A stretch of 64,000 nucleotides of DNA from Parascedosporium putredinis (GCA_949357655.1 CASHTG010000007.1:310001-374000), one strand, 5' to 3'; positions 36,406 to 48,125 are shown, numbered from the stretch's first letter. The notes: a model not told the origin generated them from the letters alone. Translations and numbers: made by a program.

Positions 36406-37951
36406 ATGGATCAAATAAAAGACCTCCACGAGTCGAGGGCTTCGACAGTCATCGCCGTCACCACGTTTGTGCTGGCCGCCGCCGCTTCCGTGGTTGGTGC
36501 GAGAGTGTACACCCGCGCCTTTCTAATACGCACGATGGGTGCTGACGACTGGATGGCCATTGTCTCCATGGTATGGACGACCCGCTCCGCCTAAACAGCG
36601 CGAGGTGGATGAGTGCTCGGCGTATGTCTTAGAGCTAGTGCTAACAAGCGGAATTTGCAGTTGATGATTGTTGCTTGCGGTTTCTGCGTTGCGTGGAGTA
36701 TGTGTCTCTTCCTTATGATTGATCTGACCTTTCGCTAACAAACGCTCTTAGATACTCAATACGGCTTGGCACAACATATTTATGTTCTCGACCCCACACT
36801 AATTCCTCTCTACCTACGGGTGCGTTCTCTCCACGACGAGGAAATTTTAGAGGCAAAATGGCTAACATGAACACGCATCTAGACATTCTACGTCTCCATC
36901 GTTTTCTACAACGCCACCCTCGCCTGCATCAAACTCACCTTCCTCCTCCAATACTACAGGGCTCTCGGCACCAAGCAAAACCGCCGCCTCATCTTCATCG
37001 CCGGCGCCTTTGTCACCTCGTGGAGCTTCTCCCAGGTCTTTGTGCAAATCTTCATCTGCACCCCCGTCTCCGCGTTCTGGGAAGGCGGTGGCAAGTGCAT
37101 TCCCAACATTCCCCAGTGGTACATCAACGCCGGCGGCAACATCCTCACTGATATCATGATCCTGCTGCTTCCTCTGCCCATCATCTGGCAGTTGAAACTC
37201 ATCAAGGGGCAAAAAGTGATTCTTGTGGGCATTTTCTGCCTCGGATTCTTGTAAGTTGCGCCCGTGATAACCGATATCACCATCAAGCAGCCAACCTTTC
37301 GTCAAAAAGAAAATAGAAAAGAAAAGCAAAAACTAACGCACATCTCACCACAGCACCTGCGCCATCTCCATCTTCCGCATCAAATTCCTCCGCCTCACCG
37401 AAGACTTCACCTGGGACAACGTCGACGCCGCCTGCTGGTCCATCGGCGAGCTCTCCTCCGGCATCGTGTGCGCCTGCCTGCCCACCTTACGCCCCCTCCT
37501 CGGCAAGGTCCTCCCCGCCTCGGCGCCTCCGCCTCCCGCACGAACCCGACCAAGGGCGCCTACGCCTACGGTTCCTCCTCCCGCGGCGGAGGCGGCAGCG
37601 ACACGCTCGCCTCCTCGTCGGGCAAGCGCGGCAGCCGGATGCACCACGCCCCGCACGACAGCCAGGAGGAGATGTACATCAGCAGCCTGCGCAGCGGCGG
37701 CGACGCGGAAAAGGGTACGGCCTCGGCCGCCGCGAGCCCGAGTGGATCGAGCTGAGCGACGGCGACAGCGCGGCCGCTGTGGATGCCGACGTGGAGATGC
37801 AGAGGCCCTCGAGGGCGGCGAAGCCGTACGCTGTTCGGCCGGTGCTCACGACGGAGTGCACGGCGGGGAGTACAGGCCAAGGGTGCCGCCCAAGGATTTC
37901 GGGATCCAGGTGAATCACGATATTGTGCAGTATACTACGCCCCGGGATTAA
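36406..37951 (+). CDS. Fungal rhodopsin-domain (SAT4/Pth11-like) membrane protein (5 exons, 3 frameshifts)
   Basis: Seven-helix integral membrane protein of the fungal rhodopsin-domain family often annotated as SAT4 or Pth11-like receptor. Exons: 36406-36570, 36661-36697, 36752-36819, 36883-37250, 37354-37951. Landmarks are VVGARVYTRAFLIRTMGADDW, NTQYGLAQHI, KLTFLLQYYR, CTPVSAFWEGG, the helix ILTDIMILLLPLPIIWQLKL, the RIKFL segment and WSIGELSSGIVCACLPTLRPL. The Ser/Gly-rich cytosolic tail is broken at 37513-37516, 37737-37739 and 37865-37868, each needing one extra base; the end RVPPKDFGIQVNHDIVQ is a typical tail. Family proteins sense external cues in some pathogens (Pth11), but no ligand can be read here. 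No CFEM domain is present. Confidence 0.88.
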
Positions 37952-38726
37952 ACAAAAAGCCTGAACCAAAAAGGGTTATCCGGAGAAGGAGCTGTACGAC
38001 GTGGTGTTGGTGTGGTGGTTGTTGTTTCGATAAAGCGGTCTACGCACGCTTCTGTACATTTTTCTTTTGAGCCCTTGGGAGGAAGGGCTCGCGAACGTAA
38101 TTGGCTGGGGTCGTTTCTTTTGTCTTATCATTGACGTCAAGTCAACTTTTGGGGTGTTTGGGGTTACCAATTAACCCCGGTCGGTAACAAAATGGGAGTT
38201 TCTTCATTCGTGGGAGACAAACGGGACGGGCAGGTTCAACCTTTTGGGGGTTTTATTGGGAGCGAGACTATAATACCCTATCCGCGGCACGGGAACCGGA
38301 GCTGCGTTTTGTTTCACGCTTGTCCTTGTATGTTTCAATAATACTTGGGCGGATTGGTAATATCACCATGCTATCTATTTATCCTTCTTTTCAATTCAAT
38401 ATGCCAAGGCATTTCAACGAACTGCTCCTTTGAATCGTGTTTTACTTTACTATGGATGTAGCAGGGGAATGACATCACAGCGAATGATGAGACGCGCTTC
38501 TTTGAAATTCAACGATACAAGGGGAATCCCGCTGATATAGGCGCAATATTCCCGAGGATAATGTTTGGGACGTGTCCGAGGCGAGCCTTTCTGAATCAAC
38601 CCAGTGGGAAGGTCGATACATGAAAACATACAGTGTCTTTGATATTACTCTGGGGATGATAGCTGAAGCTAATAGTGACCGTATATACATCAAATGCCAA
38701 ACGTTCTCGAGACGTTCTTCCAGTCC
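37952..38726. other. Convergent intergenic region
   Basis: This region separates the 3' ends of two convergent genes. No feature seen beyond AT-rich stretches. Confidence 0.5.
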
Positions 38727-40819
38727 CTACCACTTGGATGTCAACAAAAACTTGGTGGGAATAGGAACGTGAACAGCCCGGATAAACTCGGCAAAGCCCT
38801 TGCCCAACCCATCGAGGAGCTTGGAGCTGCTCACGCCGCGGCCCAGGTGGCCATAGATGACAAAGTGCACGGCGCGCATCTCGGGCATCTCCACCCTCTC
38901 GACAAAATACCAATCCAGCCAGTCGCGGCCCATGAGGCTCTTGATGCGGTCCCTCGTCATGAAGGCGCGGAACCACGCCCACTGCTCGTCCGTCTGCACG
39001 TACAGGCCGATATTGACGTTGGCGCCCTTGTCGCCGGAGCGGGCGAGCGCGATGTCCCCAGGGGTCGTGAAAAGGTCGGACCGAAGGAGGCGAGCGGGGC
39101 GGGGTCCGCGGTTTCGTAGTTGTTCCTGGGCGCGAGGGGTTCCGTCTGCTTGGGCGGGCCGACGACGATACGCTGGGGGCGGTTGCCGAGGATATTGATG
39201 GCTTCTTCGATGTCGGTTTGCTGGATGAGGGAGGGGTAGAAGCCGAGGAAGGGTTTGGGCACGGCGGTTCGCATGTCGAGCGTGAAGTGCATGCCTTGGA
39301 TTGAATAAGTGTGAGTAAGTTGGCACGGGAATGAGAAGCAATTGCAAGGAAAATAAGAAGATGCAAAGTGTAAGCTTACCCGCAAAATGAGCCATGCCGT
39401 GGTACATCCACGCCTGGGGCACCTTTCCCAGCGTAGCTGCGTCCTTGGCCTGCGCGAAGATGCGCAGGTACGTGGTGGAGGCGAGCTGGCAGTCCGGGTT
39501 CTCCATGGGCACCCCCACGCGCTGGAAATCGAGCTCGTCGAGCTGGTCGAGGACACCCCACTCGGCGAGCTTGGCGCGCATCTGCGTCTCCTGGATATCC
39601 CACTTGTGGGCGGTCGCGTAGCCCGTGGCGTTGATGAGCATCTCGCACTGGAAACCGCCCTTGTAGAACGTGGCGAGCTTGGTCGTGGGCGGGGGCGGGT
39701 GGCCGCGGACGCCGGTAACGCGCACGCGGTCCTCGCCCTCGTCGGAGACTCGAACGCGCGCGATGTCGGCCTTGACGTCGCTATTGAGGTATATGTCGCC
39801 CTGGAGCTCGTATAGAAGTTGGCACTTGACGGTGTCGGCGGTAACGAAGCCCGGGAGTTCCGGGTGCTTGGTGACGACGCAGCTGCCGTCAGCCTCGATC
39901 TCCACGATGGGGAGGCCAAGGTTGATAAAAGTCTCGGGCGGGTAGCGGTAGGCGCCGGCAAAGTTGGCGCCCGTGACGTAGGTGGAGCACTCGATAAGGT
40001 GGCCGGCCACGAGGGAGCCCGCGAGCTGATCCAAGTCGTCCTCGGACCACGCGTGCCACCAAGCCGCGAGCCCAATGACGGGTGAGGCGTCGGCGACGCG
40101 CCCACAGATGACGATGTCGGCGCCCTCGTCGAGACCCCGCTTGATGGCGCGGTAGCCGAGGTACGCGTTGGACGAGACGACGGGCATCTTGTCGGGCTCG
40201 TCGAGGAAGGACAACGTCTCCCCGGCGAGCTGCACCTCGTCGTTGCCGTTGTCCAGGTGGGGCAGCGCGCCGGACCGAATGTCTCGGAGGATCCTGTGCA
40301 CGTTGGCCATCTGGTCGTCGCCGTCCACGTAGGCGACGGTGAGGTTCAGGCCCTTTTCGCGGACGAGCTCGTGCGTCTTTTCGGCGAGGCCCTTGGGGTT
40401 CTGGGCGCCGCCGTTGATGACGATCTTGATGCGTTTCTCGTTGGCGATTTCGATGGTTTGCTGGAGGCCGTCGAGGGCGGTGGGGGCCCAGCCGGGGTGG
40501 CCGTGGGTTTCTCTGTCGACGGCGAAGTTGGCCAGATTCATTTCTGGTGGGGTGTTGTTAGTTTGAGTCGGCCGTACGTGCGCGGCATTGGAAATTGATG
40601 ATACTTTTGTCTTACCTGCTAGATAGTCGCCCGTGATGCCGTCAACCTGGCCGAACCTGGCCTGGTTATACATGTGCATGCCAGGGTCGCCTGCCAAAGA
40701 TGCGATTAGCTTTCGTGCCGTAGGCAAGGGTGGTTTGTCAAGATAAGGGTCCGATGGGAATACTTACTAGCAGCGCCTGAGCAGTTGGCGATCCTTACCG
40801 CTCTCTTTCTCTCAGCCAT
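38727..40819 (-). CDS. AtuA-like (DUF1446) protein, 4 exons, 1 frameshift
   Basis: Acyclic-terpene-utilisation AtuA-like protein: a large N-terminal DUF1446 domain and a C-terminal AtuA-like ferredoxin-fold domain in one chain. Exons (minus): 40768-40819, 40616-40690, 39380-40543, 38727-39294. The start at 40819 gives MAERKRAVRIANCSGAA, which splices to SDPGMHMYNQARFGQVDGITGDYLAE. Hallmarks are IKIVINGGAQNPKGLAEKT, VAYVDGDD, DIVICGRVADASPVIGLAAWW, then GMHFTLDMRT at the last exon, and DIALARSGDKGANVNIG opening the C-terminal domain. One base is missing at the C run 39056-39059 just before that domain. In Pseudomonas the atu genes serve acyclic-terpene breakdown; the reaction of AtuA itself is uncertain. 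It is divergent from a CoA-transferase gene. Confidence 0.9.
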
Positions 40820-41791
40820 GATGAAGGTCGGGAGTCTTGTTGAATGTGAGTTTCCTTGTAAATGCTAAACTTTGAATGTATTTCGTCTTGCTCTCACCGC
40901 CTTTCTTCTCTTCTATCCTTTTATCAGTTGCTTCAAGAGTGGCGGCCGGCGAGTGGCTGTTTGTCCTATGGGAATTCGTGCCAGTCCCTCATTCAGGTCG
41001 AAGCGCCGGGTCGACCAGAATCCACTGGGGTTTCGGTAGCCACGACTCAAAAGTGGAAATGGCACAAGATTCTGAGGGAACTGGAAGCTTACTTTCGTGA
41101 GAAAGGATTCTTTGCGGTCGTGTTACGTTGGTTTCCTTGGTGGGAATACAGCCGATTCGTCTATACAGCTCTTCCAAAGAAAGTAAACGACTCCGAGACA
41201 AGGCAGGAAGAGACCTGGGAAGGAACGTGAGGGATGTCATGTCGTGTACATCGCGAGCGGAGAGAGCCTTGCGCTAGTGCATCTCTCAAATGGAGCTCGG
41301 CAAACTGGCGCGAGTCCATGCTTAACTCCGTACATAGATAACCCAGCTTCATCGAGGCCACAGGTTCGGTTGCGTCTTCCCGCGGCTACAGGAAGCACAG
41401 GAAGGGGGACGACGTCGTTGATGCCGTTAGTGCGAGGGGCATTTCGCCGCTAATGACGCCTCCCCGCACTGCAACGGGATTGTTCTTCCGATTCGGGGTA
41501 AGCCAAGGAACGTTAATCCTACCCCACCTGGAATACGATGCCCCGGGGACCGGCTTCAGCGGCACCATCAAGTCCGAATTCCTGATCCATCTTGCAAATA
41601 GAGATTCCGGAGGGGACAACTCCCTCTCTGAGAAACGTACAAAGTCACATTTCCTTTTGGGATTGGCCGAGTGCGGGTTGAAGTCAAAAGGAACGCTGTG
41701 TGCGGGTTCCAAACGGTGAATTCTAACCCGAGTTGTGCCCCTCTTCGCCAACCCAAGCAAAAAGACACCCTTGTCGTAAATATCATCAATC
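40820..41791. promoter_or_regulatory. Shared divergent promoter region
   Basis: This 972-base region separates the start codons of the AtuA-like gene (leftwards) and the CoA-transferase gene (rightwards). No other gene is supported. Shared regulation of the pair is inferred from this layout; no binding site stands out. Confidence 0.4.
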
Positions 41792-44076
41792 ATGTCTTCA
41801 TCCTCCGAGTACTCGGTGCCCCGAGAGGCGAACAAGCTCTTCGTGGAGGGCATTCTGAACAACGCTCACCTCGCTCATCTGCCTGCGGAGCTCAAGGCTC
41901 TCGGCCAGTATGTCGAGTTCGGGGTGCCGACAAGCCCAGCATACCCATCAACTGGCGTTTCGCAGAGAGCATCTCCGCGCTCAAGGCCCTCGAGGCAACA
42001 TTTCTCAATCTCCTTCTGACTAAGAAATACAATATTGAACCTGTCAAGGTCAAGATTGATACGTAAGTGATACCGAGTAAGAATAGATTACTTCTCACCT
42101 CTGCCTTCGATTCCACCCAAAGATACGGTTGGGGCAGGAAACAGGCAATATTCATAGCAAGGTGAACTTATTATTAACCAGAATCTCCGGGACTTAGGGA
42201 TCACGCGAGTCTGTTCTTTATGTCGCCCGTAATCACACGGTACTTGAAAGACGGCGTCCCTATTCCCATGAGCGCATTCTCGCCGGATCTCATGAAAATG
42301 ATCCCTAGTCAGGATAAACATAGGAGCCACGCAAGTCTGCACCGAAGACTGGCCACCAATATCTACAAGACTAAGGATGGTCGATATTATCATACCCACG
42401 GTAGGAATAATTGCCTGGAAGTAGGAGGAAGGAGGGTTGTTGCTCCCGTGCTGTTAATTATTCGTTGGCTAACTAGAACGCTTCTCCCACTTTTCCGTTG
42501 AAGCGAGCATGAACCCCGATCCCTCTCTCACGGCTCTGGGCCTCCCACTCGACGGTGAGGAGGCGGATACGTACGATGACGTCGTCCAGAGAATCCAAAA
42601 GGCCGTCTCAGAGCACAATTCCACCGAGCTCGATGAGCTCATGAACGAAAAGTACCGCCAAGCCGGCACGATCGCCTACACCTCAGAAGAGTACTTTGCC
42701 TCCGAGCACGGCAAGGCCGCGGGCCAGGCTGGGCTTTTCGAGATCGCACGGGATCCCAAATCACAGCAAGCCCCGTCATGGTGGGACGACAACGCCTCGA
42801 ACCCGTCGAGCCCGCGCCGGCCTTTGGCTGGCCTCAAGGTAGTCGACCTTGCCCGCGTCATCGCTGCGCCGAGCATCACGCGCGGCTTGGCCGAGATGGG
42901 TGCCAGCGTCATGCGTGTCGTGAGCCCGCATGTCACGGACCTGACGCCCGTCCTGCAGGATCTCAACTGGGGCAAGTGGACCGCTTTTCTCCACCTCAAG
43001 GACGAAGCCGACAAGGAGAAACTGAGGGCGCTGATCCGCGAGGCGGACGTCGTGGTGGATGGGTACCGTCCGGGTGTCATGGAGCGTCTCGGGTTTGGGC
43101 GTGAGGCCGTTTTCGATCTGGTGAGGGGCCGGTCTCGGGGTATCATCTACGTTCGCGAGAATTGCTATGGTTGGCACGGCCCGTGGAGTCATCGGTCCGG
43201 GTGGCAGCAGATTAGCGATGCGGTAAGTTTTGCCCTCTATGAACTTGAGATGGAGGTTCTGTTTTGGTTCACGGTGGCTGAGAGTGTGAGAGGGCATCGT
43301 GTGGTGGTGAGAAAAGGGAGAGACGAAAAGTTGGTTTGCAAGCTAACTCAATATGTGGCAGTGCTGTGGTGTGTCCAAGTCATATGCTGAGGCTATGGGT
43401 GTCGCGGGCGCAGTGACCCCGGTGTTTCCAAACTCCGATTACTGGTAAGCCGCATTGGTTCTCCCGGGGCCTGCAGGCTCGAATTAAGTAGGGTCCGTTT
43501 CGCTTGTTCTAACCTGCATCGTAGCACCGGTGTGTGCGGAACCTCTGGTGTTTTAGACGCGCTTGTAAGGCGTGGAACCGATGGGGAAGCTACGCTGTTG
43601 ATGTAAGACTCGCCCCATACTCCCCAACTCCGCGGAGAATCTGCCTTTAAACCACAACCTCTAACTATGCTCCGCCCTTCCTTCTCTCGCATTGGCAGGT
43701 CTCTCTCAACTATTATTCACAGTGGCTCGTCCGCTCCTGCGGAACCTACCCCAAGAACGTATGGGACGAGGTATGGACACGCCACGGCTCGCCCAAGTTC
43801 CAGCACTACCACGCCATGCCCTATCTCATCCCCGCCATGCTCAAGATACTGCACGAACACGACGCCAAGGTTCTGTTTAACCCCGACTTCTTCGAGCAGA
43901 GGGTGTCCAAGGTCTTGGACACCACGTTTATCCAAGTCAAGCCGATCGCGCAGTTCCCCGGCGGGGAAGTAGAGTTGAAGTACACTGTTGGCACTAGGGG
44001 TAACGGGGTTGATGAGCCTGTCTGGCCCGAGGATCTCACGGTTGAAACGGTTGCTGCTGTTGCCAGTAAGGCCTAG
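41792..44076 (+). CDS. Class III (CaiB/BaiF) CoA-transferase, 6 exons, 1 frameshift
   Basis: Formyl-CoA-transferase-like class III enzyme, which moves CoA between carboxylic acids. Exons: 41792-42062, 42198-42400, 42504-43222, 43362-43444, 43525-43602, 43699-44076. All junctions are GT-AG and phases match. Landmarks are the N-terminal FVEGILNNAHLAHLP, then SLFFMSPVITRYLK, and LAGLKVVDLARVIAAPSITRGLAEMGA, the Rossmann-type opening of CaiB domains. Next come KEKLRALIREADVVVDGYRPGVMERLGFG, GIIYVRENCYGWHGPW, and SLNYYSQWLVRSCGTYPKNVWDEVW. One base is missing at the G run 41922-41925. The catalytic Asp of characterised formyl-CoA transferases is not clearly identifiable, as in many fungal homologues. 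About 575 residues. Together with the AtuA-like neighbour it suggests activation and breakdown of a branched or terpenoid acid; that is inference. Confidence 0.9.
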
Positions 44077-45574
44077 ATAGTCGTCATTTTCGGAGTTGAG
44101 CACTATTCAGGAGCAATCAACCCAATTTCTCCGCAGAGGCAATAAATCGTACAATGAATTTCAGCAAGTTGTCTAGATGGATTCTGGTGCCCACTGGCAC
44201 CCTTGGATATATCCTGCTGAGCGAAAGGCTCTCCGCCAGTATATGAAGCTCAGGTGTTCGGACAAGCCTATCATTGTGTACGCGTTGAAAACATCCATGT
44301 ACATAGTCTTCGTGATAGGAAAGGATCAATCATTGACCTTAACCCAGACCCGAAAACAATACATCTTTTCAAGTACTCAGAATCTCATTCCGGTTCCCAA
44401 CCTGGACCGCAATGTCTTGTCTCCACGAGAATCCTCTGTTACTGTATAGCTAAAGGATTCTTTACCCCTTGGCTTGATATTTGGGTTTACAAAATGGTGC
44501 CGTGCAACTGCATGGTACATCAATTGTATTCTGAAGTCAGTCATTACAGTCACTATCACAAAGACTACATTACATACCCACGCGTGAGCTCAATAGTACT
44601 GACCTCGCCGTTTTAACCATGCATGTTTAAATTTATCGCGATGATCTGACAATAATGTACTTTCATGATGTACAATCTGGCGGAGCCCTAGTGCCCGCGT
44701 GGGAGGGAAGACGTTGGGTAGGCTAACACGGTGGAGGGCTTTTTTTTTTTTTTTAGCGCATGCCAAGATTCTGTCCGCCCATATTCCACGTCAGTTAGAA
44801 TTACTGTCGACGAGCGTTTCCCGTATTAGAAATAGAGTGCTTTTGATCCAGAGATGGCTCGGACGAAACGGGGAATTCGCAAGCCAACTTTGTCCATCAT
44901 CATTGCACTTTTTACTCGTCTCTGACGTGTGACAGCATTGCACTTTACTTACCTACGCACCGGGTTCTAATTAACTGGTCATCCATTGGCCCACCAAGTC
45001 ACGTTCTCCTTTCGTATGCTGCCGTGTCACATATAATCTTATGCCTGTATCACTTCCAGACCGGGGACCATGAATTAACCGACACGCCAGGCAGGGCAAC
45101 GGGCAGCCCAAGCCTCGCCATGGTCACAGCACCCTCTATCTAATCGCAATGTACCTCCTGACGCCTCTCAACTTCAGGGGTTCCTATTTACGACAGGAGC
45201 CGAAACAGCCTCTCGGGACGTTTATTGGCTTTAATGCGTCTACAAGGATTCGATACAGATGCGGCCATCATGGCGCTGCTCTCATTACCAACAGCGGAGG
45301 ATTAAGTACTTGTGTTTGTGTGACAGCGAGGCAGAGCACACGTATACCTGATAAGTGTGAGGAATACCAATAACTAGATGTACAACCCTGAAGGTATAGT
45401 TTTGCTGTTGGCGGGCGAAGCTTTAGTGATGTTGCGGATGTTGCGGATGAACCACAAAATGTTGGCTGAAAATTGTTAGATCCTGATTCAAGAGTTTGGT
45501 GCGGCCGCGGTCCGGATCTTTCGATAGGAGATTCATGCATAGATCCATGGATGTCTTTAGGGTTTAGTTGACGC
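44077..45574. other. Intergenic
   Basis: No supported gene. A run of about 15 T lies at 44740-44754. Open frames here are short and AT-rich. Confidence 0.5.
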
Positions 45575-46117
45575 CTAAACAACCACTTTCGGCCAACTAG
45601 AAACCTCCTTAACTTGAGTCTTGTCAAGTCCAGCGGCCGCAGCCGCCTGTTCAAAGTTCCGCGGGTTCATCCCCACGACAAACCCGTTGCTCCCGACGCT
45701 GATAGCCACAGCAAACGGCTTCCCATAAAAGTAGAGCACCAAAATCGGTCGGGGAGGGGGCCTCCTGTCCTCCTTCCCTTGCCTCCCAGCCAATGTGCCC
45801 AAAGTCGTGGCTGCCTCCACTAATTCCGCAATTTTGTCCTCTGGAATACCCCTGTAATCAAACTCTTCGCTGTGCCTCTCTACTATGTGTTTCAATCCGG
45901 CTTTGTCGTTGCCTTCTTCGATCCAAATAACCGTCGATTCCACGCCCGGAAGTTTCTTTGATTGTTCTGGACTGATCTCCCAGATGCGTAGGACTTCCTC
46001 AACCCTCCACCTATTAGGGCTCCGCCGCTGCTGAATTAGGGTTTTGATTAGTGCCCTCGACTCTTCATTCAAGCTTAGCGTGTCGACCCTTTTGTGGAGA
46101 AGCTCCAAGTAGCTCAT
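45575..46117 (-). CDS. Stand-alone BECR-type toxin nuclease domain protein
   Basis: 180 residues in one uninterrupted frame. Residues 62-152 resemble C-terminal nuclease domains of bacterial polymorphic and phage toxins of the Barnase-EndoU-ColicinE5/D-RelE (BECR) fold, as I recall them. The matching features are IEEGNDKAGLKHIVERH (His77, Arg81, His82), a GI-P-DKI helix, GRQGK (111-115), then a strand pair YFYGKPFAVAISVG and NGFVVGMNPRNF. In bacteria such domains sit at the end of secreted toxins and cut RNA. Here there is no signal peptide, membrane segment or carrier; the first 60 residues are helical and unknown. No immunity-like partner is evident. Horizontal origin is an inference. The ORF is intact even though neighbouring genes carry indels. 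Domain call moderate; activity unproven. Confidence 0.6.
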   Translation of the reverse strand: MSYLELLHKRVDTLSLNEESRALIKTLIQQRRSPNRWRVEEVLRIWEISPEQSKKLPGVESTVIWIEEGNDKAGLKHIVERHSEEFDYRGIPEDKIAELVEAATTLGTLAGRQGKEDRRPPPRPILVLYFYGKPFAVAISVGSNGFVVGMNPRNFEQAAAAAGLDKTQVKEVSSWPKVVV

Positions 46118-47399
46118 CTCTAATCGGTTAGATCATGCCCCCAAATGCTTTGTACGGCTACGCGAAGCGACTTCGTTAGTTAAGCCCAACAGAGATTCTG
46201 GCGGAGCAGTGGCGCAAGACCTTATGCCAGAGAAGAATATAAGAAAATGGGAGAGATTCACCTATTAGCTATAACGTGGTCTTGAATATGACTAGGGATC
46301 TCTTCGTCGGACACAGAGGTTTGGGTCGAGCGAGGTCAAATCATAAGAGGGATGGAGGGCGAAAGCGAAGAGAAGAGAGGAGAGGAGAAGAGAAGAGAAG
46401 AAAAGAAAAGAGGAAGGAAGAGAAGAGGAAGGAAGAGGAGAGGAGAGGAGAGGAGAGGAGAGGAGAGGAGAGGAGAGGAGAGGAGAGGAGAGGAGAGGAG
46501 AGCAGAAGCGCGCAATCGCGCGTGAGTGTTCCCAACCTGCCGAGCGGGGAAGGGCGCAAGATGTGCAACAGTTTTGGCGAGGCAGCCCAAACTCATCAGG
46601 ACAGACGAACCAGCCAGCCGTAGTTATTGATCGCAGGCACATCCAAGACCGAATGTGGCCGGAAATCTCTCAGGCTGTGGAACGGGGCCACGTTGACCTC
46701 CATGTACATAGTATCCTTGACCCCGATAGTGTCATTAGGATTCGGTTAACAGCTGGTCTTCTCCGAGGTACACGAGCAGAACACACTACCATCTATGCAA
46801 GAAAACCTTTAGGTACTTGGTAGAAACACGTAGCTCGCAATGGGAACTTCTGTCGACTACACTCCATCCGGATCCTGTCCTCTACACAGATCTAGCCCTG
46901 TCTGCCCCTTGTAATCTATGTCGGCGCTGATGTCCGTCCTGAATCCTACTCCTGCAAACCAATGACTAGCAAAATGTGCACGAGCGAGTTCAACGAGCCG
47001 CGAAGTGATGGATTCGACTGTCTCTAGGCCTCGCTATTTGAAGAATTTATGGTGTCCTGATGTACTAGTAATTCATTATTCTCTGTTAATTCTTGGTAGA
47101 CAGCAGTTGCAGTGGTTTTATATACATGCAAGTCTCATATCCTGCTTGTCCGTTATACAAGATATCCCGTGTAAATAAGGTGACCTATTTGGCAGCATTA
47201 TGCTTCACCACGTGATTGGATTGGGAGCCCTTCACTGGCAGGCCTGCTTCGTCGCCTAATTCCTTTCTACCTTGTTTTCAAACCTTGCAACTCACTTATT
47301 CTGTCATCCTCCGAAGCTGAGAAATAATCAGCCTCACTTTTCCGTGTACGAACCAAGAAAGATTTTATTTCTTCAAGAAACATATAGAGGCCAACAAAC
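46118..47399. other. Intergenic with purine repeat
   Basis: No supported gene. The opposing open frames at 46276-46642 are translations of the AGGAG repeat. Confidence 0.5.
46436..46502. repeat. AGGAG pentanucleotide repeat
   Basis: About 13 copies of AGGAG/GAGAG-type 5-base units, perfect over about 60 bases, within a larger purine-only tract from about 46360. All purines lie on one strand, so the stretch is prone to length change and triplex formation. Confidence 0.92.
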
Positions 47400-48125
47400 A
47401 TGCTCGCCGCGTCGAGAAGCCTCCGCGTCTTCATCGCTCGCCGGCCGGGGGTCCTGGCGAGCCAACCCCCGACTTCGTCTCCAACCCAGCTTTCAGGACC
47501 CTCGTCACCACTTACCAGTGCATGGCACGTTCTGCAGTCTATTTGGGCTACCGGCCCTGGTGAAAAACCGGCAGGAAATAATTTGTACTGCCTACGGGCT
47601 CGTGCTAACACAATCCGCCGAGCGGGATTGCCCAACCCCATACGAGCTTGCCCTGCTCCCAGCGTCAGAACCGACAACCGCGGCCACCGCTGCTAACGGC
47701 GGCCCAACCCACACTGAGCACCATTACAGGATCTTCCCGGACTGGGGCACCTCCTTCTTTGGAAAGACCCTAACTTCGCCGATACGGAACCGGGAGACTC
47801 GGCCGTCGAGGATGAGGTTATCGAGAGCAGGTATCCGACCCTCGCTCCCTGCTTTACCGCCTGGCGGGAGATATACGAGGACGCATTCGAGGAGCAGGAG
47901 TGTAACCTCGGGAGTGGGAAGGAAGTTTTCCCAAACGTCGAGCTCCGCGTGGCGTGGTATACCGAGGGCTTCTTGATGGCGTGCTGGCTTGTGTTGCAGC
48001 CCGGGGTCGACTCAGTCGAGTTCGCATCGGTCGGCAAGACGTATAGGCTTGACAAGGCCTCGGTGGGCGAAAAGCTCAAGGAGTTTCTCGATGAAACAGA
48101 TGCCTTACTGGGAGAAGAGCAGTAG
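47400..48125 (+). CDS. Hypothetical protein, about 242 aa (3 frameshifts)
   Basis: No family recognised. The reading from ATG 47400 starts MLAASRSLRVFIARRPG, changes frame at the G run 47447-47451, continues NPAFRTLVTTYQCMARSAVYLGYRP, changes at 47555-47557, continues VKNRQEIICTAYGLVLTQ through EHHYRIFPDWGTSFF, changes at 47758-47760, and ends with DPNFADTEPGD, PCFTAWREIYEDAF, LRVAWYTEGFLMACWLVLQPGV and EKLKEFLDETDALLGEEQ. Each break is closed by one extra base; the joined length is an exact number of codons. The sequence reads as a real soluble globular protein with an acidic C-terminal half. The N-terminal Arg-rich stretch could be a mitochondrial presequence. The frame is invisible to ordinary ORF calling, which explains why it could be missed. 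Confidence 0.6.

Noticed and set aside
44740..44754. Poly-T run as the poly(A) tail of a LINE or processed pseudogene on the minus strand
   Set aside because: No reverse-transcriptase or gene-like sequence lies beside it and no target-site duplication is evident.
46276..46642. Overlapping open frames on both strands
   Set aside because: Low-complexity translations of the AGGAG repeat.
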